Below, in pieces: positions 1 to 5,781 of a DNA stretch of 5,781 bases. Made by a program: the position numbers and the translations under genes. The notes under the pieces were generated by a model that saw only the letters and a program-made list of their open reading frames with translations, did no database searches and was not told where the DNA came from. Each line of letters begins with the position of its first letter. The first letter of the stretch is position 1. The DNA comes from Draconibacterium orientale (GTDB taxonomy: Bacteria; Bacteroidota; Bacteroidia; Bacteroidales; UBA1556), in contig DZDC01000085.1 in assembly GCA_022736595.1 (NCBI GenBank), forward strand, positions 1 through 5,781, read 5' to 3'.

Positions 1-2886
1 TTACAAGTTCCAGGTAGCTCCAAGCGAAAAGTAGGTACCAGGGCTATAAGTTCTCATGTCTTGAATGCGGCTCACTTCGGTATCCCCAGCTCCGTCGCCA
101 TCGGTATCTTGGTTAAAAGTGATGGTTTGACGGAAAATGTAGGGATTATTGAAAATATCTTGTACGCTGGCTTTGATGGTAAAATGCTCACCTATCCTTT
201 GTGAAATGGTTAAATCAGCCAAATTTCGGGGCATCTCATAAATATCAGGTGTATCTTGGTAGGGATTGCCCACGGTTACAATTCGCTTGCCAATTACATT
301 GTATAAGAAGTTAATGCTCAGACCTATACTATCGTTTTGGTAATACAAGCCTGCATTGATAATATAAGGTGATTGGCCTTGCAACGGACGGTTTAATTCC
401 AAGCTAGCATCTGAAAATTGCACTTCACTTTTTATTAATGTTGCATTGGCAACCAATGACAGATTTTTTAAATAACGAAGCACATTATCCTTCTTGCCAA
501 GGTTTTGTAACGATTTGCGCATTTCAAATTCTACTCCATAGCTCATGGCAGCGTCGGCATTAGTAAAGGAATAATCCAAGCCAGAACCTGACGGAATAAC
601 TTTAGATTCAATAGGATTGATAAATTTCTTATAAAAAGCACCTATCAAAAACGATTCGGAGGGTGTTGGGTAAAATTCGTAACGGAAATCGTAATTATAG
701 ATGTAAGCATTTTTTAATTCAGGATTTCCTCTAACTCCCGACTTCAATTCAAAATCGTAGAAAAGCATAGGGGCAATTTCGCGAAACTCGGGTCTGTTGA
801 TGGTCATGCCATAAGCCAAGCGGAATAAACTCCTTTCGCTCAAATCGTAAGTGAGTGAAATGGAAGGGAAGAAATTTAAAACTTCGTTATTGATGTTTAC
901 AGGAATGGTAGGATTATCAATTTGAGCAGAATTGAGTCGTTGGGTATTTTGCTCCATGCGAACACCGGTGTATATATTAAATAATGATTTAATAGGAATC
1001 TTGAAACTGAAATATGCAGCCAACAAAGTATTATCGGCAGTGTAAAGGTCAGAGGCATTGGTTTTCTCGTCAATACGGATTCCGTTTAGGTTATTAATAT
1101 TGGTATCCAAAAAGAGGCTATCCACAGGAAGGAAAGGAATGTTCCAATTGTAAGTACTGGTTTTTGCAATTTTATATCCAATGTTGCGGGTATTATAAGC
1201 ACGATTTTTACGTTCCAAATAAAATCCTGCTTTCAACTCAGGCTTAAAACCGCCAAAGGAAAGTTTGTCTTCGTAATTAGCACTGGCGTTATAGATGTAT
1301 TCGTCCATATCCACATAAAGGCGACCCGTCATTTCGGGAGTAGCAGCAAAAGGAATTTGAGCAGCATATTGACCATAATGTATATCGTCAGGATCTTCTG
1401 TAATTTTGATAAAAGTGATGCGTTTAAGGTCGGGTTCTCTCTTATTAGCATAGGCAAAACCAAGGTTCCAATCCATTTTTGATTTTTCGTGTACCACAGT
1501 ATGTACGCCACCCAACTGTGTGGAATAGGTGGTACGGCTTTGATAACGCAACTCATTGGCTCGAATGGTAGAACCGTCGGTATAGAGTTTTCCATCGCGA
1601 ATGGTGGTTTTATTGTAACCTATCTGGTTAAACAGATTTCTAAATTCGATCTTATTACGATCCGAAAAGCGAAACGACCAATTAAATAAAACACTGGCTT
1701 TCACGGTATTGGTATATTGCTTATCGTAAAAAGAGTAGCTGGTATCACTTTTATCGTGTAGGGTGTCGTAGCTTTCGTAGTCGGCGCGGTAAATATTGAG
1801 ATGATTGAAAGTATTTGAATAATTAATTGAAGTAATATTGCTGATGTCCATTCCTTTAAGCTTAAAACGATGGCCAATATTGGCGGCAAAACGGAGGTCA
1901 GGGCGAGCAGTTTTTTCGTAGGCACTCCACACTTTATTCATTTCGCGACCAAGCTGTTGAACTTGAGCGTTGTCAGCAGCATTAGTAGAATTGGATAAGG
2001 CAATCATGCCGGTATAATCGGGAAAAGAAGAGGGCAAAGCTCTGAAGCCGTTGTCAAAACCCAACCAATCGGTGCTACTTCCTTTAGAAATAAAGAAAGG
2101 TTGAAAGGTAGTTCCGCTACGATAAGATCCAGAGAATGAAACATTGATAAAGTTTTTAACCACGCTGTTTTTGGTAAAAATTTGCACAGCACCACCTGCA
2201 AAATCGGCGGGCAATTCAGGCGCTGGAGTTTTGTACACCATTACTCTTTCGAGCATTGAACTGGGAATAACGTCGAAAGAAAAAGCTTTGATGTCCGATT
2301 CGGAGCTTGGAGTGGAGGCATTGTTGAGCCATACGGTATTGTAACGCTCGTTGAGACCGCGTACAATAATAAAACGATTGTCGATGATGGTAACACCAGG
2401 AATACGCTTCACCACTTCAGATACATCACGGTCTTGGGTACGTGATATTTGCTGCGCCGAAACTCCACTGGCCACCAAATTTCCTGACTTAATAATGCTC
2501 ATCACCGAAAGTTCAGAATCAGTACGTTTCTCCGATACAATACTTACCCCAGCTAATGAGGTGGATTGTTCTTCGATATCTACTTTTAGACTTACTATTT
2601 TGTTAGCGAACACTTCCACATTTTCTACAATAGCAGTAGTATAGCTGATGTAGGATATTTCAAAAGTATATTTACCTGGAGCCAAGTTTTCGATAAGAAA
2701 ATTACCATCAAAATCAGTGCTGGCACCTTGCATGGTTCCTTTGATTTTAACGTTGGCACCTACGATGGTTTCTTGAGTCTTTTTATCGCGAATTACACCC
2801 GACACACTTCCCGTTTGCGCCCAAGCTAAACTATAGGTAAATAGGAATATCAAGAGGAAGAGAATAGACAGTTTTGTTGTTTTCAT
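1..2886 (-). CDS. TonB-dependent outer-membrane receptor with N-terminal CarboxypepD_reg-like domain
   Basis: A complete 961-residue outer-membrane receptor; TonB energy would drive uptake of an unidentified substrate. Start: the ATG at 2886-2884 puts a signal peptide first (MKTTK, hydrophobic 6-20, cleavage likely after Ala23 in SLAWA|Q); an upstream in-frame TTG adds only three residues. Residues 26-104 are a CarboxypepD_reg-like extension with DFDGNF at 58-63. A possible TonB box lies around 111-118 (LAGVSIVS). The plug spans about 125-240, with SEVVKRIPGV (156-165), VRGLNERYN (175-183) and ELPADFAGGAV (224-234). The rest is a barrel with many Tyr/Phe-rich alternating strands and the stretch RPEFREIAP typical of such receptors. 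The plug motifs resemble the VRGLxERY type rather than classical SusC. Downstream sequence is outside the window, so a SusD partner cannot be excluded. It ends in Trp-Asn-Leu rather than the usual terminal Phe. No Shine-Dalgarno is visible. It is probably co-transcribed with the MORN gene 58 bp upstream. Family assignment is firm; substrate unknown. Confidence 0.95.
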   Translation of the reverse strand: MKTTKLSILFLLIFLFTYSLAWAQTGSVSGVIRDKKTQETIVGANVKIKGTMQGASTDFDGNFLIENLAPGKYTFEISYISYTTAIVENVEVFANKIVSLKVDIEEQSTSLAGVSIVSEKRTDSELSVMSIIKSGNLVASGVSAQQISRTQDRDVSEVVKRIPGVTIIDNRFIIVRGLNERYNTVWLNNASTPSSESDIKAFSFDVIPSSMLERVMVYKTPAPELPADFAGGAVQIFTKNSVVKNFINVSFSGSYRSGTTFQPFFISKGSSTDWLGFDNGFRALPSSFPDYTGMIALSNSTNAADNAQVQQLGREMNKVWSAYEKTARPDLRFAANIGHRFKLKGMDISNITSINYSNTFNHLNIYRADYESYDTLHDKSDTSYSFYDKQYTNTVKASVLFNWSFRFSDRNKIEFRNLFNQIGYNKTTIRDGKLYTDGSTIRANELRYQSRTTYSTQLGGVHTVVHEKSKMDWNLGFAYANKREPDLKRITFIKITEDPDDIHYGQYAAQIPFAATPEMTGRLYVDMDEYIYNASANYEDKLSFGGFKPELKAGFYLERKNRAYNTRNIGYKIAKTSTYNWNIPFLPVDSLFLDTNINNLNGIRIDEKTNASDLYTADNTLLAAYFSFKIPIKSLFNIYTGVRMEQNTQRLNSAQIDNPTIPVNINNEVLNFFPSISLTYDLSERSLFRLAYGMTINRPEFREIAPMLFYDFELKSGVRGNPELKNAYIYNYDFRYEFYPTPSESFLIGAFYKKFINPIESKVIPSGSGLDYSFTNADAAMSYGVEFEMRKSLQNLGKKDNVLRYLKNLSLVANATLIKSEVQFSDASLELNRPLQGQSPYIINAGLYYQNDSIGLSINFLYNVIGKRIVTVGNPYQDTPDIYEMPRNLADLTISQRIGEHFTIKASVQDIFNNPYIFRQTITFNQDTDGDGAGDTEVSRIQDMRTYSPGTYFSLGATWNL

Positions 2887-2944
2887 TTGAAGCAATTTGT
2901 TGGGGGATTTTTAAATTTTGCTTTGCAATTGATTTTTCGTGGTG

Positions 2945-3409
2945 TTAAAACTCCTTTTCCGAAACTAATTTTCCTTTCTCGTCCCAAATCGACCACTTGC
3001 TTACTTTCACACCATTGCTATAATACATATCGTAGCGTTTGATTCCATTGGCATCCCAAATAATCCAATTTCCATCTTTGAGGTTATTGCTGTATCGAGC
3101 TTCAGAGATTTTATGATTTTGTTCATCCCATAAAATCCACAGACCATGCTTAAGTCCATTTCTATAGGATTTCTGTTCTTTCAGTTGGCCATTTTCAAAA
3201 TAGGAATAGGAAATACTATCCAATTCGCCGTTTTTGATTTGGTAAACCTCTTTCACTTTTCCGCTAGGGTAGAATTCGGTGTGAACGCCAGTAAAAAGTT
3301 GGCGATTTTGGTAATAGATTCCTTTGATAAGCTCAACATCTTGAGCATTAGCCTTATAAGCCCAAAAGGACATAATGGTGGCTGCTAATACAATTAGTAA
3401 CGTTTTCAT
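2945..3409 (-). CDS. Secreted MORN-repeat (MORN_2-like) protein, five 24-residue repeats
   Basis: A 154-residue exported protein. Residues 1-22 are a Sec signal peptide (MKTLLIVLAATIMSFW..., cleavage likely after Ala22 in ANA|QD). After a 12-residue linker, residues 35-154 divide without gaps into five 24-residue units, and the stop follows directly after the fifth. Units 2-5 start with KNG, RNG, SNN and SNG. Units 3-5 share W-x-x-W-D at positions 9-13, and four of the five have Gly at position 16. This matches the YNG..G.W..w...G pattern of MORN_2 repeats, which form repetitive beta-hairpin sheets. Similar proteins are often labelled YwqK-family antitoxins, but the signal peptide argues against a cytoplasmic antitoxin role. 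Molecular function is unknown; a surface or periplasmic scaffold or binding role is a guess. It lies between a small secreted-domain gene and a TonB receptor gene. No convincing promoter is seen in the 41 bp between the upstream terminator and this start, so expression may depend on read-through. Confidence 0.88.
   Translation of the reverse strand: MKTLLIVLAATIMSFWAYKANAQDVELIKGIYYQNRQLFTGVHTEFYPSGKVKEVYQIKNGELDSISYSYFENGQLKEQKSYRNGLKHGLWILWDEQNHKISEARYSNNLKDGNWIIWDANGIKRYDMYYSNGVKVSKWSIWDEKGKLVSEKEF
3019..3307 (-). repeat. In-frame 72-bp tandem repeats within the MORN gene (units 1-4; unit 5 continues to 2948)
   Basis: The coding repeats run 3307-3236, 3235-3164, 3163-3092, 3091-3020 and 3019-2948 on the minus strand, all exactly 72 bp. 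Units 3, 4 and 5 still show similar DNA around the W-x-x-W-D codons (plus-strand CATCCCA followed by AT-rich sequence and CCA). Units 1 and 2 have diverged and are recognisable mainly at protein level by spacing, Gly16 and the aromatic residue at position 12. This suggests growth by unit duplication, with the C-terminal units the most alike. Confidence 0.7.
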
Positions 3410-3450
3410 TAAATATAGGTTTAGGGAAATGATAGGTAACTTAAGGCAAC

Positions 3451-3475
3451 AAAAAAAGGCAGTATTGAACCGCCT
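3451..3475 (-). terminator. Intrinsic (Rho-independent) terminator after the small secreted-domain gene
   Basis: Reading the minus strand, AGGCGGT (3475-3469) pairs with ACTGCCT (3463-3457) across a five-base loop TCAAT, giving a 7-bp stem with one G-T wobble. A run of seven T follows from 3457 to 3451, the first shared with the stem. It begins 24 bp after the stop codon of the 117-residue gene, a normal position for a terminator. It separates that gene from the MORN and receptor genes. The stem is modest, so partial read-through is plausible. Confidence 0.75.
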
Positions 3476-3498
3476 AGTTTCTTAAGAACGCCTCAAAA

Positions 3499-3852
3499 TT
3501 AATTGTCAAGGGCAATTTGGATGATTGAAGTTTGATTGGCCGAAAGAATCAAGTTGTTGAGTACGTTTTCGGTGTAAGAAACCATGCTTACTTTGATGGT
3601 AAAGGTTCCGGCAGTAACATTATCGAAAGCGAAGTTTCCATCAAAATCGGAGTAAACCACTTGGTCGGTTCCTTCAATTTTCACAGAAACACCAGCGAGA
3701 GGCTCACCTGTGCTTTTGTCGATGATTTTACCTTGGATGGAAGTAACGTTTGCTGATTCAACGGTGGTAACTGTGGCTAAAGTTCCGGTTGCCATTAATT
3801 GAGCAGTTCCAAACATCATGAATACAAGGGCTAAAGCTAAAATCTTTTTCAT
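3499..3852 (-). CDS. Small secreted stand-alone CarboxypepD_reg-like (Ig-like) domain protein
   Basis: A 117-residue exported protein. The start chosen is the ATG at 3852-3850, because MKKILALALVFMMFG begins a textbook Sec signal peptide with likely cleavage after Ala21 (QLMA|TG). Extending to an upstream in-frame TTG would put ten unlikely residues in front. After a Thr/Val-rich linker (22-37), residues 38-115 form one CarboxypepD_reg-like beta-sandwich: SIQGKIIDKSTGEPLAGVSVKIEG, then SDFDGNFAF (68-76), then a VSMVSYTE segment (88-95). This fold normally sits at the N-terminus of TonB-dependent receptors or in larger surface proteins; here nothing follows it. An ungapped hand alignment to residues 27-104 of the neighbouring receptor gives about 30 identities in 78 positions. 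A terminator follows 24 bp after the stop, and an 11-bp phased repeat array lies 55 bp upstream of the start. The domain call is firm; the role (periplasmic partner, surface or adhesive subunit) is unknown. Confidence 0.88.
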   Translation of the reverse strand: MKKILALALVFMMFGTAQLMATGTLATVTTVESANVTSIQGKIIDKSTGEPLAGVSVKIEGTDQVVYSDFDGNFAFDNVTAGTFTIKVSMVSYTENVLNNLILSANQTSIIQIALDN

Positions 3853-3879
3853 AGTATGTTTTACAATTTTAATATGCGG

Positions 3880-3887
3880 CAAAATAA
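3880..3887 (-). promoter_or_regulatory. Possible -7 element for the leftward genes
   Basis: The minus strand reads TTATTTTG, one mismatch from the Bacteroidota -7 consensus TAnnTTTG. It lies 27 bp upstream of the ATG at 3852, allowing a short leader. No TTTG/TTG -33 element is found at the expected 19-21 bp upstream. That position is instead occupied by the first unit of the phased TGTTA array, which would fit an activator-dependent promoter. The match is short and could be chance in AT-rich DNA. Confidence 0.35.
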
Positions 3888-3906
3888 CAGCGTTTTGGAG
3901 GCGCTC

Positions 3907-3972
3907 ATGTTATCCTAGTCTTATGACTTCTTTAGCGAATTGTTACTGCTATGTTACCTAAATGTTAAGTGC
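3907..3972. repeat. Six tandem 11-bp units with an invariant TTA core (candidate regulator-binding array)
   Basis: On the plus strand TTA occurs at 3910, 3921, 3932, 3943, 3954 and 3965, exactly 11 bp apart, and nowhere else in this stretch. Aligned 11-mers begin ATGTTA, GTCTTA, TCTTTA, TTGTTA, ATGTTA and ATGTTA; the last five bases of each unit are not conserved. The phase breaks at both ends: 3899-3901 and 3976-3978 are not TTA. One helical turn per unit with a conserved 5-6 bp core is the layout of tandem half-sites for OmpR/PhoB-type winged-helix regulators (PhoB CTGTCAT units; Bacillus PhoP TTAACA-like units, the reverse complement of TGTTAA). The array sits between two divergent starts, 55 bp from the leftward ATG and 121 bp from the rightward ATG. 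The repetition is seen directly; the binding role is inferred. Confidence 0.55.
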
Positions 3973-4043
3973 GAATGTAAAAACTTCAATTTGAAAAACT
4001 GCTTTTTACCTGTGCTTTATCCCTTTAGATGTTGCAATATTAA

Positions 4044-4051
4044 TACCTTTG
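4044..4051 (+). promoter_or_regulatory. Likely -7 element for the prolyl oligopeptidase gene
   Basis: TACCTTTG is an exact match to the Bacteroidota -7 consensus TAnnTTTG. It lies 42 bp upstream of the ATG at 4094. The implied leader is AT-rich with no Shine-Dalgarno, as is usual in this phylum. No good TTTG/TTG -33 element is visible at 19-21 bp upstream, so this is a partial promoter match. Confidence 0.5.
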
Positions 4052-4093
4052 TGCTTTCGTTTTAAAATTTGTAAAAATTTAATTTCTACCCCT

Positions 4094-5781
4094 ATGAAAA
4101 ACGTATTTACCCCTCGATTTGCATTCCTGCTTTTGGCTTTAGGCTTCCTAGCATCCTGCGATCGTGGACTTATCCAAAAACCTACCATGACCTATCCAGA
4201 AACAAAAAAAGTGGACACCGTTGATCTTTACTTCGGAACCGCTGTCGCCGACCCTTACCGTTGGCTCGAAAACGACACCTCCCTCGAAACCAGCCAATGG
4301 GTTGATGCCGAAAACAAAGTTACCCAAGACTATCTTAACCGCATTCCATTCATTACTGCCATGAAAAGCCGACTCGAAAAACTTTGGAATTATCCCAAAT
4401 ATGGTTTGCCCTTTAAAAAAGGTGATTTTTGGTATTTTTATAAAAATGATGGACTGCAATCGCAAAGTGTGCTTTACCAGCTAACCGACCTCAATGCACA
4501 ACCCGTTCTCTTTATCGACCCTAATAAGTTCTCTGACGATGGCACCACCAGCCTTGCGAGCCTCAGCTTCTCCAAAGATGGTAAATACTGTGCTTATGCC
4601 ATTTCTGTTGGCGGAAGCGACTGGAACGAAATATTTGTGATGGATGTAGCCACCAAAACTTTGCTCAGCGATCACATTCAATGGGTTAAATTCAGTGGCA
4701 TCAGCTGGCTCGGCAATGGCTTTTATTACGCACGATTCCCCGAACCCAAAGAAGGCGAGAACCTCAAGGTAAAAAACCTTGGCCAAATGGTATATTTGCA
4801 TCAAGTGGGCACCGAACAGTCTGCCGATCAGCTAATTCACCATGACCCACAACATCCCGAACGCATGTGGTGGGTGGGGGCTTCCGAAGACGAACGCTTT
4901 TTGATTATGGGCGGGGAAGATCCTGGGTTCAGAGGCAATGCACTTTGGTATAAACCCGTGGGAGCCAAAATCTGGACCACCGTGACTTCAACCTACGAAA
5001 ATCAAATGCAACTCTTTGGAAATATAGGAGATACCCTTTATTTCAAAACTAATGAAAATGCTCCCAACAACAAAATTTTTGTGATCAATGCCAAAGACAA
5101 AACTCAAAAACGCATTGAAATTGTGGCTGAAAAAACCGACGTTATGGAAGGTGCAGCCATCGAAAAGAAACACCTTATTACCTATTATCTACATGATGCA
5201 GCATCCCAGGCTTTTGTACATTTCCCCGACGGAAAAATAAAACATCAGGTAAATTTGCCCGGCATTGGCACCCTTTCCGAAATTCAAGGCGACGAATCGG
5301 GCGATAACCTTTTCTATGGATTTGCCAGCTTTACCATTCCTAACCTAAGCTACAAATACGATTTGGAGAAGAACACTTCAGAACTTTATCGCAAATCGGA
5401 ATTGGATTTTGACATGAATGATTATACCACTGAGCAAATTTTCTTCACCAGTAAAGATGGCACCAAGGTTCCTATGTTTCTTGTTTACAAAAAAGGAATG
5501 GAGCTCAATGGGAAAAATCCTACCATGCTTTATGGTTACGGCGGATTTAACATCAGCCTTACCCCTGGCTTCAGCGTCGATCGACTGTTGTGGTTGGAGC
5601 AGGGAGGCATTTATGTACAAGTAAGCTTAAGAGGTGGCGGAGAATATGGCGAAGCTTGGCACGAAGCAGGAACCAAACTCAATAAGCAAAATGTTTTTAA
5701 CGATTTTATTGCAGCCGCAGAATATTTGATTGAACACAAATACACCTCCAGCGATTTCCTCGCCATCAATGGCCGCTCCAA
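4094..5781 (+). CDS. Prolyl oligopeptidase (family S9A), lipoprotein, 3' end beyond window
   Basis: This partial gene gives 562 residues and has no stop before the edge. Prolyl oligopeptidases cleave short peptides on the C-terminal side of proline. Residues 1-21 are a lipoprotein signal peptide with lipobox LASC (Cys22), so the enzyme should be lipid-anchored outside the cytoplasm. Residues 53-59 read DPYRWLE, the conserved N-terminal motif of S9A. Roughly residues 75-430 should form the seven-bladed propeller that limits substrate size. The hydrolase domain then shows YGYGGFNIS (480-488, with Tyr482 matching the oxyanion Tyr473 of porcine enzyme), RGGGEYGEAWH (513-523) and LNKQNVFNDF (529-538). 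INGRS (558-562) ends in Ser562, matching nucleophile Ser554; the usual GGSNGG has Arg for the second Gly. The catalytic Asp and His lie beyond the window. The start is fixed by the signal peptide, with no Shine-Dalgarno. It is divergent from the receptor group. Codons often end in C (GAC, ACC, CTC). Family assignment is very secure; natural substrates are unknown. Confidence 0.96.
   Translation, partial: MKNVFTPRFAFLLLALGFLASCDRGLIQKPTMTYPETKKVDTVDLYFGTAVADPYRWLENDTSLETSQWVDAENKVTQDYLNRIPFITAMKSRLEKLWNYPKYGLPFKKGDFWYFYKNDGLQSQSVLYQLTDLNAQPVLFIDPNKFSDDGTTSLASLSFSKDGKYCAYAISVGGSDWNEIFVMDVATKTLLSDHIQWVKFSGISWLGNGFYYARFPEPKEGENLKVKNLGQMVYLHQVGTEQSADQLIHHDPQHPERMWWVGASEDERFLIMGGEDPGFRGNALWYKPVGAKIWTTVTSTYENQMQLFGNIGDTLYFKTNENAPNNKIFVINAKDKTQKRIEIVAEKTDVMEGAAIEKKHLITYYLHDAASQAFVHFPDGKIKHQVNLPGIGTLSEIQGDESGDNLFYGFASFTIPNLSYKYDLEKNTSELYRKSELDFDMNDYTTEQIFFTSKDGTKVPMFLVYKKGMELNGKNPTMLYGYGGFNISLTPGFSVDRLLWLEQGGIYVQVSLRGGGEYGEAWHEAGTKLNKQNVFNDFIAAAEYLIEHKYTSSDFLAINGRS

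Noticed and set aside
1..2886. SusC half of a SusC/SusD glycan-uptake pair
   Set aside because: Plug motifs (VRGLNERYN, PADFAGGAV) are unlike classical SusC and no SusD-like gene is in the window. Downstream sequence is missing, so this is only a provisional rejection.
2887..2895. Upstream TTG start for the receptor
   Set aside because: It adds only Met-Leu-Gln before a standard MKTTK signal-peptide start, and no ribosome-binding signal favours it.
2887..2944. Terminator or promoter between the MORN and receptor genes
   Set aside because: The only inverted repeat is a 4-bp TTGC/GCAA with a three-base loop and no T-run, and no TAnnTTTG element is present.
2945..3409. Antitoxin of a YwqK-type toxin-antitoxin pair
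   Set aside because: MORN_2 repeats attract this label, but the protein has a clear Sec signal peptide and no toxin-like partner gene is present on either side.
3853..3882. Upstream TTG start for the small secreted-domain gene
   Set aside because: It would place ten residues before MKKILALALVF, spoiling the signal peptide, and would overlap the likely promoter region.
3940..3972. LytTR-type regulator boxes in the TGTTA repeats
   Set aside because: Individual units partly match the GTT-centred LytTR site, but those sites are normally pairs spaced about two turns apart with further conserved flanks that are missing here. A one-turn tandem spacing fits OmpR/PhoB-type binding better.
4011..4058. 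Direct repeat TGTGCTTT at 4011-4018 and 4050-4057
   Set aside because: Only 8 bp, two copies 39 bp apart in AT-rich DNA, one overlapping the likely -7 element; not enough to call an operator.
4148..4804. Minus-strand open frames opposite the peptidase (4148-4465, 4481-4804)
   Set aside because: They have no recognisable domains or signal and lie wholly opposite a strongly conserved S9A coding frame.

Overview
The window looks like chromosomal DNA from a member of the Bacteroidota. Four observations support this. A large TonB-dependent receptor begins with a carboxypeptidase-regulatory-like (CarboxypepD_reg-like) N-terminal extension. A second, stand-alone secreted copy of that domain lies nearby. 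No clear Shine-Dalgarno sequence precedes any of the four starts. The divergent intergenic region carries a TAnnTTTG-type -7 element. The genus cannot be named from what is visible.

Layout: three genes read leftward (minus strand) and one reads rightward. In minus-strand order they are (i) a 117-residue secreted protein that is essentially one CarboxypepD_reg-like domain (3852-3499), followed by an intrinsic terminator (3475-3451); (ii) a 154-residue secreted protein made of five exact 24-residue MORN-type repeats (3409-2945); and (iii) a complete 961-residue TonB-dependent outer-membrane receptor (2886-1), whose stop codon is the first three bases of the window. Facing away, from 4094 to the right edge, is the first 562 residues of a lipoprotein prolyl oligopeptidase (family S9A). 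It is cut off just after its catalytic serine codon.

The 241-bp divergent spacer (3853-4093) holds the most unusual feature. Six TTA cores (mostly within TGTTA) recur at exactly 11-bp intervals over 3907-3972. This resembles the tandem half-sites bound by OmpR/PhoB-type response regulators. The array ends about 19 bp upstream of a weak -7-like element for the minus-strand genes. A separate -7-like element serves the peptidase.

Working model (inference): the leftward genes form an envelope-located group, with a receptor in the outer membrane and two small exported proteins. The 58-bp gap between the MORN gene and the receptor, with no terminator or promoter seen in it, suggests co-transcription. 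The terminator after the first gene suggests that this small protein is made in excess over the other two. The peptidase is a separate transcription unit that would degrade proline-containing peptides outside the cytoplasm. No RNA genes, CRISPR arrays, insertion sequences or attachment sites were seen.
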